From NCBI GenBank assembly GCA_031268095.1, contig JAIRXU010000060.1, positions 39,996 through 103,995 on the forward strand: a DNA stretch of 64,000 nucleotides, in the 5' to 3' direction. Positions 53,441 through 62,495 of this stretch are shown piece by piece. A model generated the notes under the pieces. The model was not told the DNA's origin, ran no database searches, and saw nothing but the letters and a program-made list of their open reading frames with translations. The stretch is from Oscillospiraceae bacterium. GTDB taxonomy: Bacteria > Bacillota > Clostridia > Oscillospirales > Acutalibacteraceae. Within the stretch, counting starts at the first letter, position 1. Each line of letters opens with the position of its first letter. Made by a program: the position numbers and the translations under genes.

Positions 53441-54919
53441 TCACAGGATAATGCAGATCAAGCCGGAGCAGCCTTCGTTGATGACCTTTTCGATGGTTTC
53501 CTGGAACTTCAGCCGGGCGTCGGCAGGCATGCGGTACAACTTGTTGTGCAGACCTTCGTTCACCAGCTCATGCAGGGATTTGCCGAAAATATTGGATTCC
53601 CAGATGGCCGCCGGATTCTCCTCGAACTCATTGAGCAGATACATAACCAGCTCCTCGCTCTGGGATTCGGACCCGACGATCGGCGCGACCTCCGTGGTAA
53701 TGTTGGCCTTCATGATGTGCAGCGACGGCGCGGAGGCCCGCAGTCGCACGCCGTAGCGCCCGCCCTGGCGCATCAGTTCCGGCTCTTCCAGGCTCAGTTC
53801 CTCCAGCGAGGGCATGACGATGCCGTAGCCGGTGGCCTCCACCTCATCCAGGGCGTTCTTGATCCTGTCGTAGGCCGCCTTGGTCTTGGAAAGCTCGCTC
53901 AGCCAGCGCAGCAGGTCGTGTTCATCGCTGATCTCCAGCCCCGTGGATTCGGCGAGGACTTTATAGAACAGGTCCTGCCGGACAGCGACGTCCACCGTCG
54001 CGGCTCCGTCCGAAAGATCCACCGCGCGCAGGACCGCCGAAGCGATATGTTCCCCGGCCTGCAGGTCCGCCGCAAAAGTCTGGGCGTCTCGGACATGGCG
54101 CAGTCCGGCGGCGGCGGCGCGGACGGCCTGGTAGATGCTCTGGCGCAGCCAATGCTCAGACGCGAGGGAGACAATCCAACTGGGGAGGTTGACGGAAACT
54201 TCCCGGATGGGAAATTCCAGCAGGACTTGGGAGAGGATCTGCTTGATCTGGAATTCCGTCAGATGCAGGCAGTTGACAGGAAGCACCGGCACACCGTACC
54301 GCAGAGAAAGCTGCTGGGCCAGGGCGGCGGCGGAAGGGCTCTCCGGGTTGATGCTGTTGAGCAGGACGACGAAAGGCTTGTTGATCTCCTGGAGTTCCCG
54401 GATCACCCGTTCTTCCGCTTCGGCGTATTCCTCCCGGGGAATCTCGCTGATGCTGCCGTCGGTGGTAATCACCAGACCAATGGTGCTGTGCTCGCTGATG
54501 ACCTTCTTTGTGCCGATCTCCGCGGCCATATTGAAGGGGATTTCTTCTTCAAACCAGGGCGTCAGGACCATGCGGGGCTGATCGTTCTCAATGTAGCCCA
54601 GGGCGCTGGGGACAATATAGCCAACGCAGTCGATCATGCGCACACGCATGCGGGCATTGCCGGGGAGGCTGACTTCCACCGCTTCCTCGGGAATGAACTT
54701 TGGCTCGGTGGTCATGATGGTGCGGCCGGAGGCGGATTGGGGCAATTCATCCTGGGCGCGCTCGCGCTTGGCGGCCAGGGCGATATTGGGCAGGACGAGG
54801 GTATCCATGAACTGCTTGATAAAAGTGGATTTGCCGGTGCGCACCGGCCCAACGATGCCCAGGTAGATGTCGCCCTGTGTCCGCTGGGCGATGTCGTTGT
54901 AAATGCTGCGTTCTTCCAT
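53441..54919 (-). CDS. spoIVA: Stage IV sporulation protein A (coat morphogenetic ATPase)
   Basis: 492 residues, the normal length. N-terminal Walker A GPVRTGKST (24-32) in an ATPase domain related to TRAFAC GTPases, MIDCVGYIVPSALGY, and the characteristic C-terminal helix ending in NEGCSGLICIIL. SpoIVA polymerises with ATP hydrolysis on the outer forespore membrane and forms the basement layer of the coat. It is preceded 31 nt upstream by sipL, whose product binds SpoIVA in clostridia. Expressed in the mother cell. Confidence 0.97.
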   Translation of the reverse strand: MEERSIYNDIAQRTQGDIYLGIVGPVRTGKSTFIKQFMDTLVLPNIALAAKRERAQDELPQSASGRTIMTTEPKFIPEEAVEVSLPGNARMRVRMIDCVGYIVPSALGYIENDQPRMVLTPWFEEEIPFNMAAEIGTKKVISEHSTIGLVITTDGSISEIPREEYAEAEERVIRELQEINKPFVVLLNSINPESPSAAALAQQLSLRYGVPVLPVNCLHLTEFQIKQILSQVLLEFPIREVSVNLPSWIVSLASEHWLRQSIYQAVRAAAAGLRHVRDAQTFAADLQAGEHIASAVLRAVDLSDGAATVDVAVRQDLFYKVLAESTGLEISDEHDLLRWLSELSKTKAAYDRIKNALDEVEATGYGIVMPSLEELSLEEPELMRQGGRYGVRLRASAPSLHIMKANITTEVAPIVGSESQSEELVMYLLNEFEENPAAIWESNIFGKSLHELVNEGLHNKLYRMPADARLKFQETIEKVINEGCSGLICIIL

Positions 54920-54950
54920 GCGGGGGTCGCTCCTTTCTCCTTCAATAAAA

Positions 54951-56495
54951 TCAGACGGCCGGAATCAGCAGCATCTGGCCTTCGACGGCGGTTTCGCCGC
55001 CAATGTCGTTTTCCTGCCGGATGGCGTCGGTGGTGGTGCGGTAGCGGCGGGCAATGTCCCAGAGGGGCTCTTGGTCGGCGGCGAAATAGATCGTCAGGGC
55101 AGAGCGCTCCTTCAGGGCTTCTTCCTCCGGACTAATCCCGCTGACGACGGAGGCGCTTTCCGTCTGGTAGACGTCCGCCGCCACGGCGAGTTCCAGCCGC
55201 AGGTCCAGCCGCCCGTCGGAAAGAGACTGCTGGGTCGAGACAACGTCCAGCGCCACGTCGGGCCGCAATGCACCGGTCAACGCGGCTGCGTTCTTGCGCA
55301 GCGGCCGCCGGTAGGAGAAGGGGATTTCCCGGCTGGCATAGGTCACCTGGCCTTCCCCGTCGGTATAGATGACCTGCGCGAGGATCGTCCCGCCGACGGC
55401 AATGGCGTCTTCTTTCGCGGCGGCGCCGTCGGCCTCCGTGCCGGACACATCTGCCTGCAGCAGCAGCAGATTGCCGATCCCGCCGGATGAGAAGTCCAGA
55501 CTTTCTTTGACAACGAACGTATCGGAGAAGCTATCCAGCAGCCGGACAGCCTCCAGCCGCCGGGTATCCAGGCTGACGCCGGATTGGGTGGAGTAAGCGT
55601 CCACCACCACGGGCAGTTCCAGCGGCAGGTACGATTTCACCTCCGCCGCCAGCCGCGCCACGATTTCCAGCAGCCGCAGCGCGCCGTTGCTGTCCGCTTT
55701 CGGGGTGACCTCCAGGGAACTGACCCGCAGGCGCAGGGCGTTGGCGGTGTCCTCCGTTACGCCGGGAACCTCCAGAATTTGGCTGATGGGCATCGTATGG
55801 ACAATCTGGACCGGTTCTTCCGCGTCCTGCCCCTGATAGACGGTGTGAACCTCCAGGTTCCCCTTGAGCAGAAGCTTGTTGCTGATGGCCTTCACGTCCC
55901 CCGGCAGGGCCACCGCCTTGCGCAGCAGAATCTGATTGATGGCCGGAGCGTCCTGCTCAACCTCAATGATTTCGCTGAGAACGAAAGCGGGTTCCTCCAG
56001 CGCCGCCAGGCTCGAGAGCGGCACCACGCCGCTGCGGATCTGGATCCCGCCGCCCTCCGCGCCGGAAATCACCGCCTCTTCCCGCCGCCGGGTGACCTTG
56101 AGCCGGATGGTCAGCATGGCGTGAACATCCAGCCGCCGCTGATTGACGGCGCGGCTGTTGGCATAGTCCGTTTTGACGCGGGCGGAGACTGCCGCCGGCT
56201 CCGTCAGCCCGCTGATATCCGCCGTGCGGGTGAACGGATAATTCTGTTCGAAACAATGCAGCTTGCCGTCCTCGCCGGCATACAGCACGTTCATCCGGGC
56301 GCTGCCCTCCACGGTCACGCGCTCCCCCACCGCCTGGGCCGAAGCGACGGAGGCTTCCACTGTGCACTTGAGAATCCGAAGAATGTCTGGGCAGTAATCG
56401 GGCAGCGTCACGTCGCTATCGACCGCCTGTTCGAGTTTCCCGTCATAGACGGTTTCCACGCTGCCGACGGTCTGGGTACTCAGGCGAAATTCCAT
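54951..56495 (-). CDS. sipL: SipL-like spore coat morphogenetic protein (SPOCS and LysM domains)
   Basis: 514 residues. Repeated DUF3794/SPOCS-type beta-rich domains (VDSDVTLPDYCPDILRILKC is the diagnostic first motif) are followed by a C-terminal LysM (IYFAADQEPLWDIARRY, QMLLIPAV). In Clostridioides difficile SipL links SpoIVA to the coat through LysM; the same partnership is implied here by the adjacent spoIVA. Start ATG 56495 follows AAGGGGAG. A sigma-E-like promoter lies about 50 nt upstream. Confidence 0.92.
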   Translation of the reverse strand: MEFRLSTQTVGSVETVYDGKLEQAVDSDVTLPDYCPDILRILKCTVEASVASAQAVGERVTVEGSARMNVLYAGEDGKLHCFEQNYPFTRTADISGLTEPAAVSARVKTDYANSRAVNQRRLDVHAMLTIRLKVTRRREEAVISGAEGGGIQIRSGVVPLSSLAALEEPAFVLSEIIEVEQDAPAINQILLRKAVALPGDVKAISNKLLLKGNLEVHTVYQGQDAEEPVQIVHTMPISQILEVPGVTEDTANALRLRVSSLEVTPKADSNGALRLLEIVARLAAEVKSYLPLELPVVVDAYSTQSGVSLDTRRLEAVRLLDSFSDTFVVKESLDFSSGGIGNLLLLQADVSGTEADGAAAKEDAIAVGGTILAQVIYTDGEGQVTYASREIPFSYRRPLRKNAAALTGALRPDVALDVVSTQQSLSDGRLDLRLELAVAADVYQTESASVVSGISPEEEALKERSALTIYFAADQEPLWDIARRYRTTTDAIRQENDIGGETAVEGQMLLIPAV

Positions 56496-56541
56496 GGTTG
56501 TACTCCCCTTTGGTGTTGGAATGGTTTGGTTCATCACCGAA

Positions 56542-56571
56542 ACTATATGCGGCCAGGCAGGGGCATATGAC
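56542..56571 (-). promoter_or_regulatory. Sigma-E-type promoter for sipL-spoIVA
   Basis: Minus strand: GTCATATG (56571-56564), 13-nt spacer, GCATATAGT (56550-56542). These match the sporulation mother-cell sigma-E elements (TCATATT and GCATACANT) at the expected spacing, about 47 nt before the sipL ATG. Confidence 0.7.
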
Positions 56572-56649
56572 TGGATCCAAAAAAATTGGGGCAGAGGAAC
56601 CGCCGCGGAAGAAAACAGGAGAAAAAACGGAAAAAAGAGGCGAAAACTC

Positions 56650-56678
56650 TTGCGCTGTGATAAATAGTGTGCTATACT
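56650..56678 (+). promoter_or_regulatory. Promoter of the small ORF at 56729
   Basis: -35 TTGCGC (56650-56655), 17-nt spacer, -10 TATACT (56673-56678); both hexamers are identical to those of the ABC-F promoter. Confidence 0.7.
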
Positions 56679-56728
56679 GAAGCAGCCAGGCAACATCTTG
56701 GGCATGGAATAGAACAGGAGAAACCCTT

Positions 56729-56938
56729 ATGATGAAATTCGATGACCTGGAGCGGCGGATTCACGCCAAGCTGGACCCCATGACGCCGCAGGAGCGCATC
56801 GCCTACCTGGAAGGACTGGGCCTTGTTTTCCAAAAAGAGGAAACTTTTGCGCCTCGGCACACCGCTTCCTTTCGGCGGCCGGCGCATGAAGCGAACCGCC
56901 ACCGACCGGCACATACGGAAATCCGCTCCGAAAAATGA
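56729..56938 (+). CDS. Small protein of unknown function (69 aa)
   Basis: 69 residues: MMKFDDLERRIHAKLDPM, a helical amphipathic stretch (MTPQERIAYLEGLGLVFQKEE in outline) and a basic His/Arg-rich tail. It has its own promoter and an AACAGGAG site 9 nt before the ATG, so it is probably expressed. No family is recognised. Most similar in style to small intracellular adaptor or regulatory proteins, which is a guess. Confidence 0.6.
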   Translation: MMKFDDLERRIHAKLDPMTPQERIAYLEGLGLVFQKEETFAPRHTASFRRPAHEANRHRPAHTEIRSEK

Positions 56939-57057
56939 GGATTCCTACGGAAAATCCGTACAGTAGCCCTTCCGGCTGGAACCTTTTTCTTCTGCCCGTC
57001 ATACGATAGAACAGTACGGTTAGGGATTAGAGGCGCACATGGCGTGAGACCTGGCTT

Positions 57058-58448
57058 TCAGGTCGCGGTGACGCCGCGTCCCTTGGGGGATGGCATTGTC
57101 GTGCTCCTCGTTCTTTTCCGTACTGCCAAAAAAATAGCCCACCTGACCGGGGGCCATTTTTTTGTTCTGATTCTTAATGACGCCGCAAGCTCCCGGATCC
57201 CCTCTTCGTTCGCCGCAAGGTACCCCAGCATGTCGCGGTTGGTCTGCGCCAGCGCCCTGAACCCTTCGCCCTCCTGTTCGGCGAACCACGCGAGGCAGAT
57301 CATCTGAATTGCGCAGAGCACGGGGAACACCGCCCGCTTTTCCTCCGGCGTCAGGGGATTTTCGCTGCCGTAGCCCCGGAGGATCCCTGCCAGCAGGTCC
57401 GGCCACTTGGCCTGTGCCGCGCCATTCGCTGAGCAGCCCCGTCGCGCAGTAGCAGGGGTCCCAGAGGCGAACGCTGCGCAGGAAGCCGCTGACCTCGCCG
57501 CCGGAAAAGAGGATGTTGCCAGGATGCGGATCGCGGTGGATCAGCTGCAGGGGCAAGCGCCCGGCCAGCGCGCCGAGCTCCTCCAGCCACCGGCCAAACA
57601 ACGCCTCCGGCAGACCCATCTTCCACTGCCGGTTCTGCTTTTGCACACTGGGCATCGCCCAATCCCGCACCTGCGCGAACCAGTCGGCTTCATCGGGCAG
57701 GATGGCAGCTTCGACGGCGTCCAGGGCCCGGTGGAGCCGGGCGATGCTCTTGCCGTACTTCTCGCCGAAGGCCCCCGCGGTTCGGCCCGAAACGGTCCTC
57801 CTTCGGCAGCGGCGCGCCTGCCAGGCTGCGGGACAGGAGGAAGACAGGATCCCCCTCCAGGAACGCCGCGCCGTCTTTGGCTGGGACCGGCAGAAGGGCG
57901 GGCAGGCCTTGGGCCGCCAGGGCTTCGGCAACGTGCAGATGGCGCAGCAGCGGTTCCCTCGGGGAGGCTTTGAGGATGAAATCCTCCCCCACCCGCCAGA
58001 CATTGCCCGATACCTGCGTCCCGTCCATGATACAGACGTCGCCAAGGGGCAAATTTTGCGGAATGTCCCAGTGCGCCAGGACCGTCCGCAGTTCGTTTTT
58101 GGTGTAATTTTTCATGCATCTACCCTCCTGATGGGATGTGTGCGGCCCGTAAAGAGCCAGGTACCGCTTCGGGGCGCAGCCGTAGCGCCGGACAAAGGCC
58201 TTATAAAATCCGGCGTAGGTGTCGAAGCCATACTCCAGCGCGGCCCCGACACCGCTGCGGCCCTGGGAGATCTCCTCCAGCGCCCGGTCCAGCCGCCGCT
58301 GTTGGAGGTACCCGCCGACGCTCTGCCCCGTCGACTGGGCGAAGAGGCGGCAAAAATGCCAGGACGAGTACCCGGCCAGATCGGCCAGGTCGCGGGCGGT
58401 GAGCTCAGCCCGAAGGTTGCGTTCTATGTAATCCAGGATTCCCCGCAT
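57058..58448 (-). pseudogene. AraC-type HTH fused to an aminoglycoside phosphotransferase-like domain, broken
   Basis: An intact first part (from ATG 58448, AAAGGAG upstream) encodes a ~100-residue AraC HTH domain (LTARDLADLAGYSSWHFCRLF, GFDTYAGFYKAF) that runs in frame into a phosphotransferase domain starting NYTKNELRTVL. An internal RBS (GGAGGG) and ATG 58115 could also start the second domain separately. The frame then changes near 57770-57780 (G-run) and again near 57419; IHRDPHPGNILFSGG is in the middle frame and IQMICLAWFAEQEG in the last. The metal-binding DxD that should follow the catalytic loop is missing from SGFLRSVRLWDPCYC. Two indels plus this loss favour genuine decay. Confidence 0.7.
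57128..57163. terminator. Bidirectional terminator-like hairpin
   Basis: TAGCCC/GGGCCA stem (57135-57140 with 57151-57156, one wobble) flanked by seven As and seven Ts, so it can act on both strands. It lies near the 3' end of the decayed AraC-phosphotransferase gene. Confidence 0.6.
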
Positions 58449-58634
58449 GACTGCACTCCTTTCTTGCTCGGACTCCGTACGGTGAGATGAGTATAGCACA
58501 CAGGAGGGCCGAGAACATTTCCGGCTGTGCGGAACTTCGGCCCGCACAAAAAACAGCAAGGGCTGGCGCGCGCAATCCCCTGCCGCCGGCCGCAGAAAAA
58601 AACAACAACCGCCCGTCCGGGCAGCTGTTGTCTT

Positions 58635-59528
58635 TCAGACGAATTCAATTTCCGGTTCCAGAAAAAAGCCGGTCTTCTCCTCGACGACGGTCTGCACCAG
58701 CGCGATGAGGGCCCGGACGTCGGCGGCCGTCGCGCCGCCGGCGTTGACGATAAAGCCCGCGTGCTTCTCGCTGACCTGCGCGCCGCCAACCGCGCACCCC
58801 TTCAGTCCGCACTGGTCAATCAGCGCTCCGGCGAACTGCCCCGGCGGGCGGCGGAATACGGAACCCGCACTGGGGCACTCCAGGGGTTGCTTGGACTTGC
58901 GCCGCTCCATGATCCCGTCCATCCGGGCGCGGATCTCCGCCGCGTCGCCGGGACGAAGCTGCATTTCCATCGCCAGCACTGCGGACCCGTCTTCCATGAA
59001 GACACTGTGCCGGTAGGAAAGGTCCAGTTCCTCCGTGGGGCGCTCGCGGATGATTCCTTCCGGCGAAACGGCCCAGACCGAGCGCAGCACGTCCTTCATC
59101 TCCCCGCCGTAGGCCCCGGCGTTCATATAAGCCGCGCCTCCCGCCGAGCCGGGAATGCCATAGGCGAATTCCAGCCCGGTCAGGCCCTGTTTTTGGGCAA
59201 AGAGACAGAGGTCCTGGAGTTTCACGCCCGCTTGGCAGAAGAGCCGGCCCGGGCTCCGTTCGTTCAGGACCTTCAGCTCTTCCGTGGAAACCACCGGCTG
59301 CCGGAGCCCCGTGTCCTTCACCAGCAGGTTGCTTCCCCGGCCCAGAATCAGCGGCGCCTCTCCCGCGTCCCGGCAGAGACGAACGCAGGCGGACAGTTCC
59401 TCCGCGTCCCGCGGAAGGAGCAGCAGCGCCGCCGCCCCGCCAATCTTAAATGACGTCTTCGTTTTCATAGAGACCTGCTCCCGGAATGGAATCCCCAGAA
59501 GCAAGCAGGTGCTGGCTAAGTCAGACAA
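58635..59528 (-). CDS. murB: UDP-N-acetylenolpyruvoylglucosamine reductase
   Basis: 297 residues. FAD-binding motifs ILGRGSNLLV and GIPGSAGGAAYMNAGAYGGE, catalytic Tyr/Ser region SYRHSVF and PSAGSVFRRP, with the C-terminal Glu region EKHAGFIVNAGGATA. It reduces the enolpyruvyl group to make UDP-MurNAc for peptidoglycan. Start: TTG 59528 has GGAGG 9 nt upstream and is preferred over the internal ATG. It is followed by nothing on this strand before the decayed AraC gene and preceded by the ROK kinase gene. Confidence 0.95.
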   Translation of the reverse strand: MSDLASTCLLLGIPFREQVSMKTKTSFKIGGAAALLLLPRDAEELSACVRLCRDAGEAPLILGRGSNLLVKDTGLRQPVVSTEELKVLNERSPGRLFCQAGVKLQDLCLFAQKQGLTGLEFAYGIPGSAGGAAYMNAGAYGGEMKDVLRSVWAVSPEGIIRERPTEELDLSYRHSVFMEDGSAVLAMEMQLRPGDAAEIRARMDGIMERRKSKQPLECPSAGSVFRRPPGQFAGALIDQCGLKGCAVGGAQVSEKHAGFIVNAGGATAADVRALIALVQTVVEEKTGFFLEPEIEFV

Positions 59529-59566
59529 GGCGGCGGACCTCCGATTCCTTGATCGATTTCTTTTGG

Positions 59567-60514
59567 TCAGCGCGTCAGCGCGGATGAGCCGACAACGCCC
59601 GCGTCGTTGCCGAGTTTCGCCGAAACCAGCTCGGTCTGGACGGCGGCATAGATGCTGTACCGCTCCTGAATGACCATCTCCCGCAGCGGGGCGAGGAGGT
59701 TTTCCCGTTCATGGCCGATCCCCCCGCCAACGCAGATGATCGCGGGCTGAAGAGCGTTGATGATGTTGCCGATGCCGACGGCCAGGTAATGCATGTAGCG
59801 GTCAACGACGACCTGCGCGGCAGGATCCCCGGCGCGCATGGCTTCGAAGGAAGTCAGGCCGTTGACGGCCTCCAGAGAGCCGCCCGCGACCTCCCACATC
59901 TTGCTGTCCGGATGGGCCTGCATGGCGGTCTTGGTCTGCTCAATCAGGGCGGTGGCGGAAGCGTAGCGCTCCCAGCAGCCGCAGCGTCCGCAGTTGCAGG
60001 GCAGCCCATCCATGGAAATCACCATGTGTCCCATTTCCCCCGCCGCGTCGTTGACGCCATTGACAATCTTGCCGTCAATCACGATGCCGCTGCCGACGCC
60101 GGTGCCCAGGGTGATCGCCACAAAGCTGCCGACGCCCTTGCCGCTGCCGGCCAACGCCTCGCCCAGGGCGGCGCAATTGGCGTCGTTGTCGAGATAAACC
60201 GGCTTCCCGATCAGCTCTTCCAGCATCTCCTTGGCCGGGACCTGACGGAAAGCCAGGTTGTTGGCGAACTCAATGTGCCCGTTCTGCTTGTTCACGGAGC
60301 CGGGGGTGCCGATGCCGACACTTTCGATCTCGTCCCAGGCAATGCCCGCATCGGCCACCGCCTGGTCCGCCGCCTTCTTAATGTCGGCAAAAATGTCCGC
60401 CGCCGGGCGGCCCGCGCGGGTCTTCTCCATCCCGCGACCAATGATCTGATACCCGGCGTCCACGACGCCGACGGAAATGTTGGTCCCGCCCAAATCCACG
60501 CCAATGCGATACAT
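59567..60514 (-). CDS. ROK-family glucokinase
   Basis: 315 residues. ATP-binding GVDLGGTNISVGV, sugar-binding GTPGSVN, NDANCAALGE, TLGTGVGSG and the zinc-binding CNCGRCGCWERYAS typical of ROK glucokinases (CxCGxxGC). It phosphorylates glucose in the cytoplasm. Start ATG 60514 has AGAGGA at 6 nt; ATG 60520 directly abuts the site. It lies between hprK and murB in the same direction, fitting carbon-catabolite control and cell-wall precursor supply. Confidence 0.93.
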   Translation of the reverse strand: MYRIGVDLGGTNISVGVVDAGYQIIGRGMEKTRAGRPAADIFADIKKAADQAVADAGIAWDEIESVGIGTPGSVNKQNGHIEFANNLAFRQVPAKEMLEELIGKPVYLDNDANCAALGEALAGSGKGVGSFVAITLGTGVGSGIVIDGKIVNGVNDAAGEMGHMVISMDGLPCNCGRCGCWERYASATALIEQTKTAMQAHPDSKMWEVAGGSLEAVNGLTSFEAMRAGDPAAQVVVDRYMHYLAVGIGNIINALQPAIICVGGGIGHERENLLAPLREMVIQERYSIYAAVQTELVSAKLGNDAGVVGSSALTR

Positions 60515-60572
60515 ATGCATTCCTCTTTCTTCCTATTCATTATGTAATACCCGGGGATAAATTATACGCGGT

Positions 60573-61538
60573 TCATGAATCGTGCCAGGCTTCGATTTCT
60601 CTGGCGTCGGGGAGGATATCTTCCATGCCGAGCTTGTGCATCAGCTCCCGGGCGGCGTTGAATCCCATCTTCTTCTGGCGGTTGTTCATGGCGGCGGCTT
60701 CCACAATGATGGAGAGGTTGCGCCCGGGCTTGACCGGCACCACCGACACCGGCACACGGATACCGAGGATTTCAAGGAACTCTTCATCCAGCCCCATGCG
60801 GTCATATACTTTGTCGCTGTCCCAGGGTTCCAGCTGGATCACCATGTCGATCTTCTCTGTCAGCTTCACCGCCCCCATGCCGAAAATCCGCCGGGCATTG
60901 ATGATTCCAATGCCCCGCAGCTCAATGAAGTGGCGGATATTGTCCGGCGCGGCGCCGACGAGGGTTTTGTCGGAAACTTTGCGGATTTCGACCGCGTCGT
61001 CCGCGATCAGCCGGTGCCCCCGCTTGATCAGCTCCACGGCCGTCTCACTTTTGCCGACCCCGCTGTTGCCGAGAATCAGCACACCTTCACCGCTGACCTC
61101 CACCAGCACTCCGTGCCGCGTGACACGCTCCGCCAGCTCTACGCCCAGGTAGGAAATCAGGCTGGCCATGCTGTCGGACGTCGTTTCCGCCGTGCGCAGA
61201 ACCGGCACCTCATAACGCAAGGCAAGATCCAGCATTCCCGGCAGGCAGGACTGGCCGCGGGTCAGCAATACGGCAGCGGGCCGCAGGGAAAAAAATCTTT
61301 CCAGCCGCCGCGCGCGCGCTTCCTCGCAAAGGCTCCCTAAATATTCCATCTCTGTAAAGCCGAAAAACTGCACCCTCGCGGCGTCAAAGTGTTCCGTGTA
61401 GCCTGCCAGAACCAGGCCGGGCCGGTTGACTTCCTTGGACGTAATCGAAATTTGGGCGGAGGCCCGGGGCGTATGGACGATTTCGTAGCCGTTATGCTCC
61501 ACCAGCCTCGCCAATGTCACGTGAAAACTGCTTGCCAA
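60573..61538 (-). CDS. hprK: HPr kinase/phosphorylase
   Basis: 321 residues. N-domain, then C-terminal P-loop LILGNSGVGKSETA, the catalytic DDAVEI region and the HprK signature ELRGIGIINARRIFG. It phosphorylates Ser46 of HPr, controlling carbon catabolite repression through CcpA. Start: TTG 61538 is 8 nt from GGAGGG; TTG 61544 is nearer to the site and also possible. It has a consensus promoter 36 nt upstream. Confidence 0.96.
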   Translation of the reverse strand: MASSFHVTLARLVEHNGYEIVHTPRASAQISITSKEVNRPGLVLAGYTEHFDAARVQFFGFTEMEYLGSLCEEARARRLERFFSLRPAAVLLTRGQSCLPGMLDLALRYEVPVLRTAETTSDSMASLISYLGVELAERVTRHGVLVEVSGEGVLILGNSGVGKSETAVELIKRGHRLIADDAVEIRKVSDKTLVGAAPDNIRHFIELRGIGIINARRIFGMGAVKLTEKIDMVIQLEPWDSDKVYDRMGLDEEFLEILGIRVPVSVVPVKPGRNLSIIVEAAAMNNRQKKMGFNAARELMHKLGMEDILPDAREIEAWHDS

Positions 61539-61573
61539 AGGCAACCCTCCTTCGTGCCGGAAATGACACGTCT

Positions 61574-61602
61574 ATTATAGCGGGTCAGGGAGAGAATGTC
61601 AA
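61574..61602 (-). promoter_or_regulatory. hprK promoter
   Basis: Minus strand: consensus -35 TTGACA (61602-61597), 17-nt spacer, consensus -10 TATAAT (61579-61574). Confidence 0.9.
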
Positions 61603-61619
61603 GGTTTTGCGGAAAACGG

Positions 61620-61649
61620 AAAAAAAGAGCCCCCGGGACTGACCCGGGG
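61620..61649 (-). terminator. Terminator of the small coat-protein genes
   Basis: Minus strand: CCCCGGG/CCCGGGG stem (61649-61643 with 61637-61631), then GCTC and seven Ts (61626-61620). It lies between the coat-protein genes and the hprK promoter. Confidence 0.85.
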
Positions 61650-61657
61650 ACCGCGGC

Positions 61658-61764
61658 TTATTTCCAGTGCAGGCACGGCGGCCAGGTCCGCTCCCCGGCT
61701 TGAATCTGCTTGTGCCGGGCGCAGTAGTAGTCGAGGCCGTGGAATTGGAAATATGATGTGAAAA
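61658..61764 (-). other. Unassigned short reading frame upstream of the coat-gene terminator
   Basis: Minus strand, ending at TAA 61660-61658, 9 nt before a strong terminator. The last ~27 residues (HGLDYYCARHKQIQAGERTWPPCLHWK in outline) look protein-like, with spaced Cys, Trp and His. No ATG, GTG or TTG starts the frame; ATT 61764, after AGGCGGGGG, is the only candidate. It may be a small protein with a non-standard start, a frame damaged by an indel, or chance. Confidence 0.3.
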
Positions 61765-61802
61765 TCCCCCGCCTGCCGGCAGGGGACCGTTTTGTCCGCG
61801 CG

Positions 61803-62081
61803 TTAACTCAGCTGCGACGAGACGCCTTCGAACTTCGTCTGGGTCTGGCAAACCGCCTGCTGCTGGGCGGGTTTGGGCTCATACCAGCCGCGCTTGTGCA
61901 TTTCACCAAACACAGACGATTGCATGCTCTGTTCGTCCCGCAGAATGTTGAGCATATCGCTCTTGAGGGACTGATTCATGCATTCGCTGGAATAAGTGTT
62001 GTACGTGCCGCAGATCTGCTTTTGGGCCGTCAGGACGTCGGTCAGGATCTCCTGGTCGGCCAAGGCATGGGTCTGAATCAT
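61803..62081 (-). CDS. CotF-like spore coat protein
   Basis: 92 residues with the coat protein F / DUF2383-like helical pattern: ALADQEILTDVLTAQKQICGTYNTYSSEC, and LKSDMLNILRDEQSMQSSVFGEMHKRGWY. Such proteins are produced late in the mother cell and packed into the coat. Start ATG 62081 follows AAAAGGGGG. It follows the 61-residue partner gene 15 nt downstream and is probably co-transcribed. Confidence 0.85.
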   Translation of the reverse strand: MIQTHALADQEILTDVLTAQKQICGTYNTYSSECMNQSLKSDMLNILRDEQSMQSSVFGEMHKRGWYEPKPAQQQAVCQTQTKFEGVSSQLS

Positions 62082-62096
62082 GTCGTTTCCCCCTTT

Positions 62097-62282
62097 TTAA
62101 TACAGATATCCCATCAGGGTGTCGTAGTGCTGCTTGTGGCGGTTGGCCAGCTGTTCACAGGTGGTTTTGATCTGCGCGTCCTGGGCGGAGGAGGCGTAGT
62201 TGCGGAATTTTTTGACCATCAACTGTTCCGCGTTGAGCTGGTCCTCCAGCGCGATGAGTTCTTTTTCCGTCAAACTTGCCAT
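62097..62282 (-). CDS. Small helical coat-type protein (61 aa)
   Basis: 61 residues, two long helices: TEKELIALEDQLNAEQLMVKKF and CEQLANRHKQHYDTLMGYLY. The pattern resembles CotF-associated or ferritin-like small proteins found beside CotF in Clostridia. Start ATG 62282 follows GGAAGC. It is followed 15 nt later by the CotF-like gene, and the pair ends at the terminator at 61620-61649. No sporulation promoter is confidently visible upstream. Confidence 0.75.
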   Translation of the reverse strand: MASLTEKELIALEDQLNAEQLMVKKFRNYASSAQDAQIKTTCEQLANRHKQHYDTLMGYLY

Positions 62283-62495
62283 TTTTTTGCTTCCTTTCCA
62301 CGTGATTGGTGTGATTGGCTTGGTCGGCGCGCTTGTGGCGTATCGCTGCGGACGCTGCCGCTTGGCGAGTACAATCCTATCTTGTGCCCCGTGTGCCGTT
62401 GTATCCATGGGAAAGATTGCGGGGAATTTTGACAGAACACCGAACCCCGCCGGCGTGTTCCTGCGGGGGGAATTTTTCTCTATTTTTTTCCTGCC

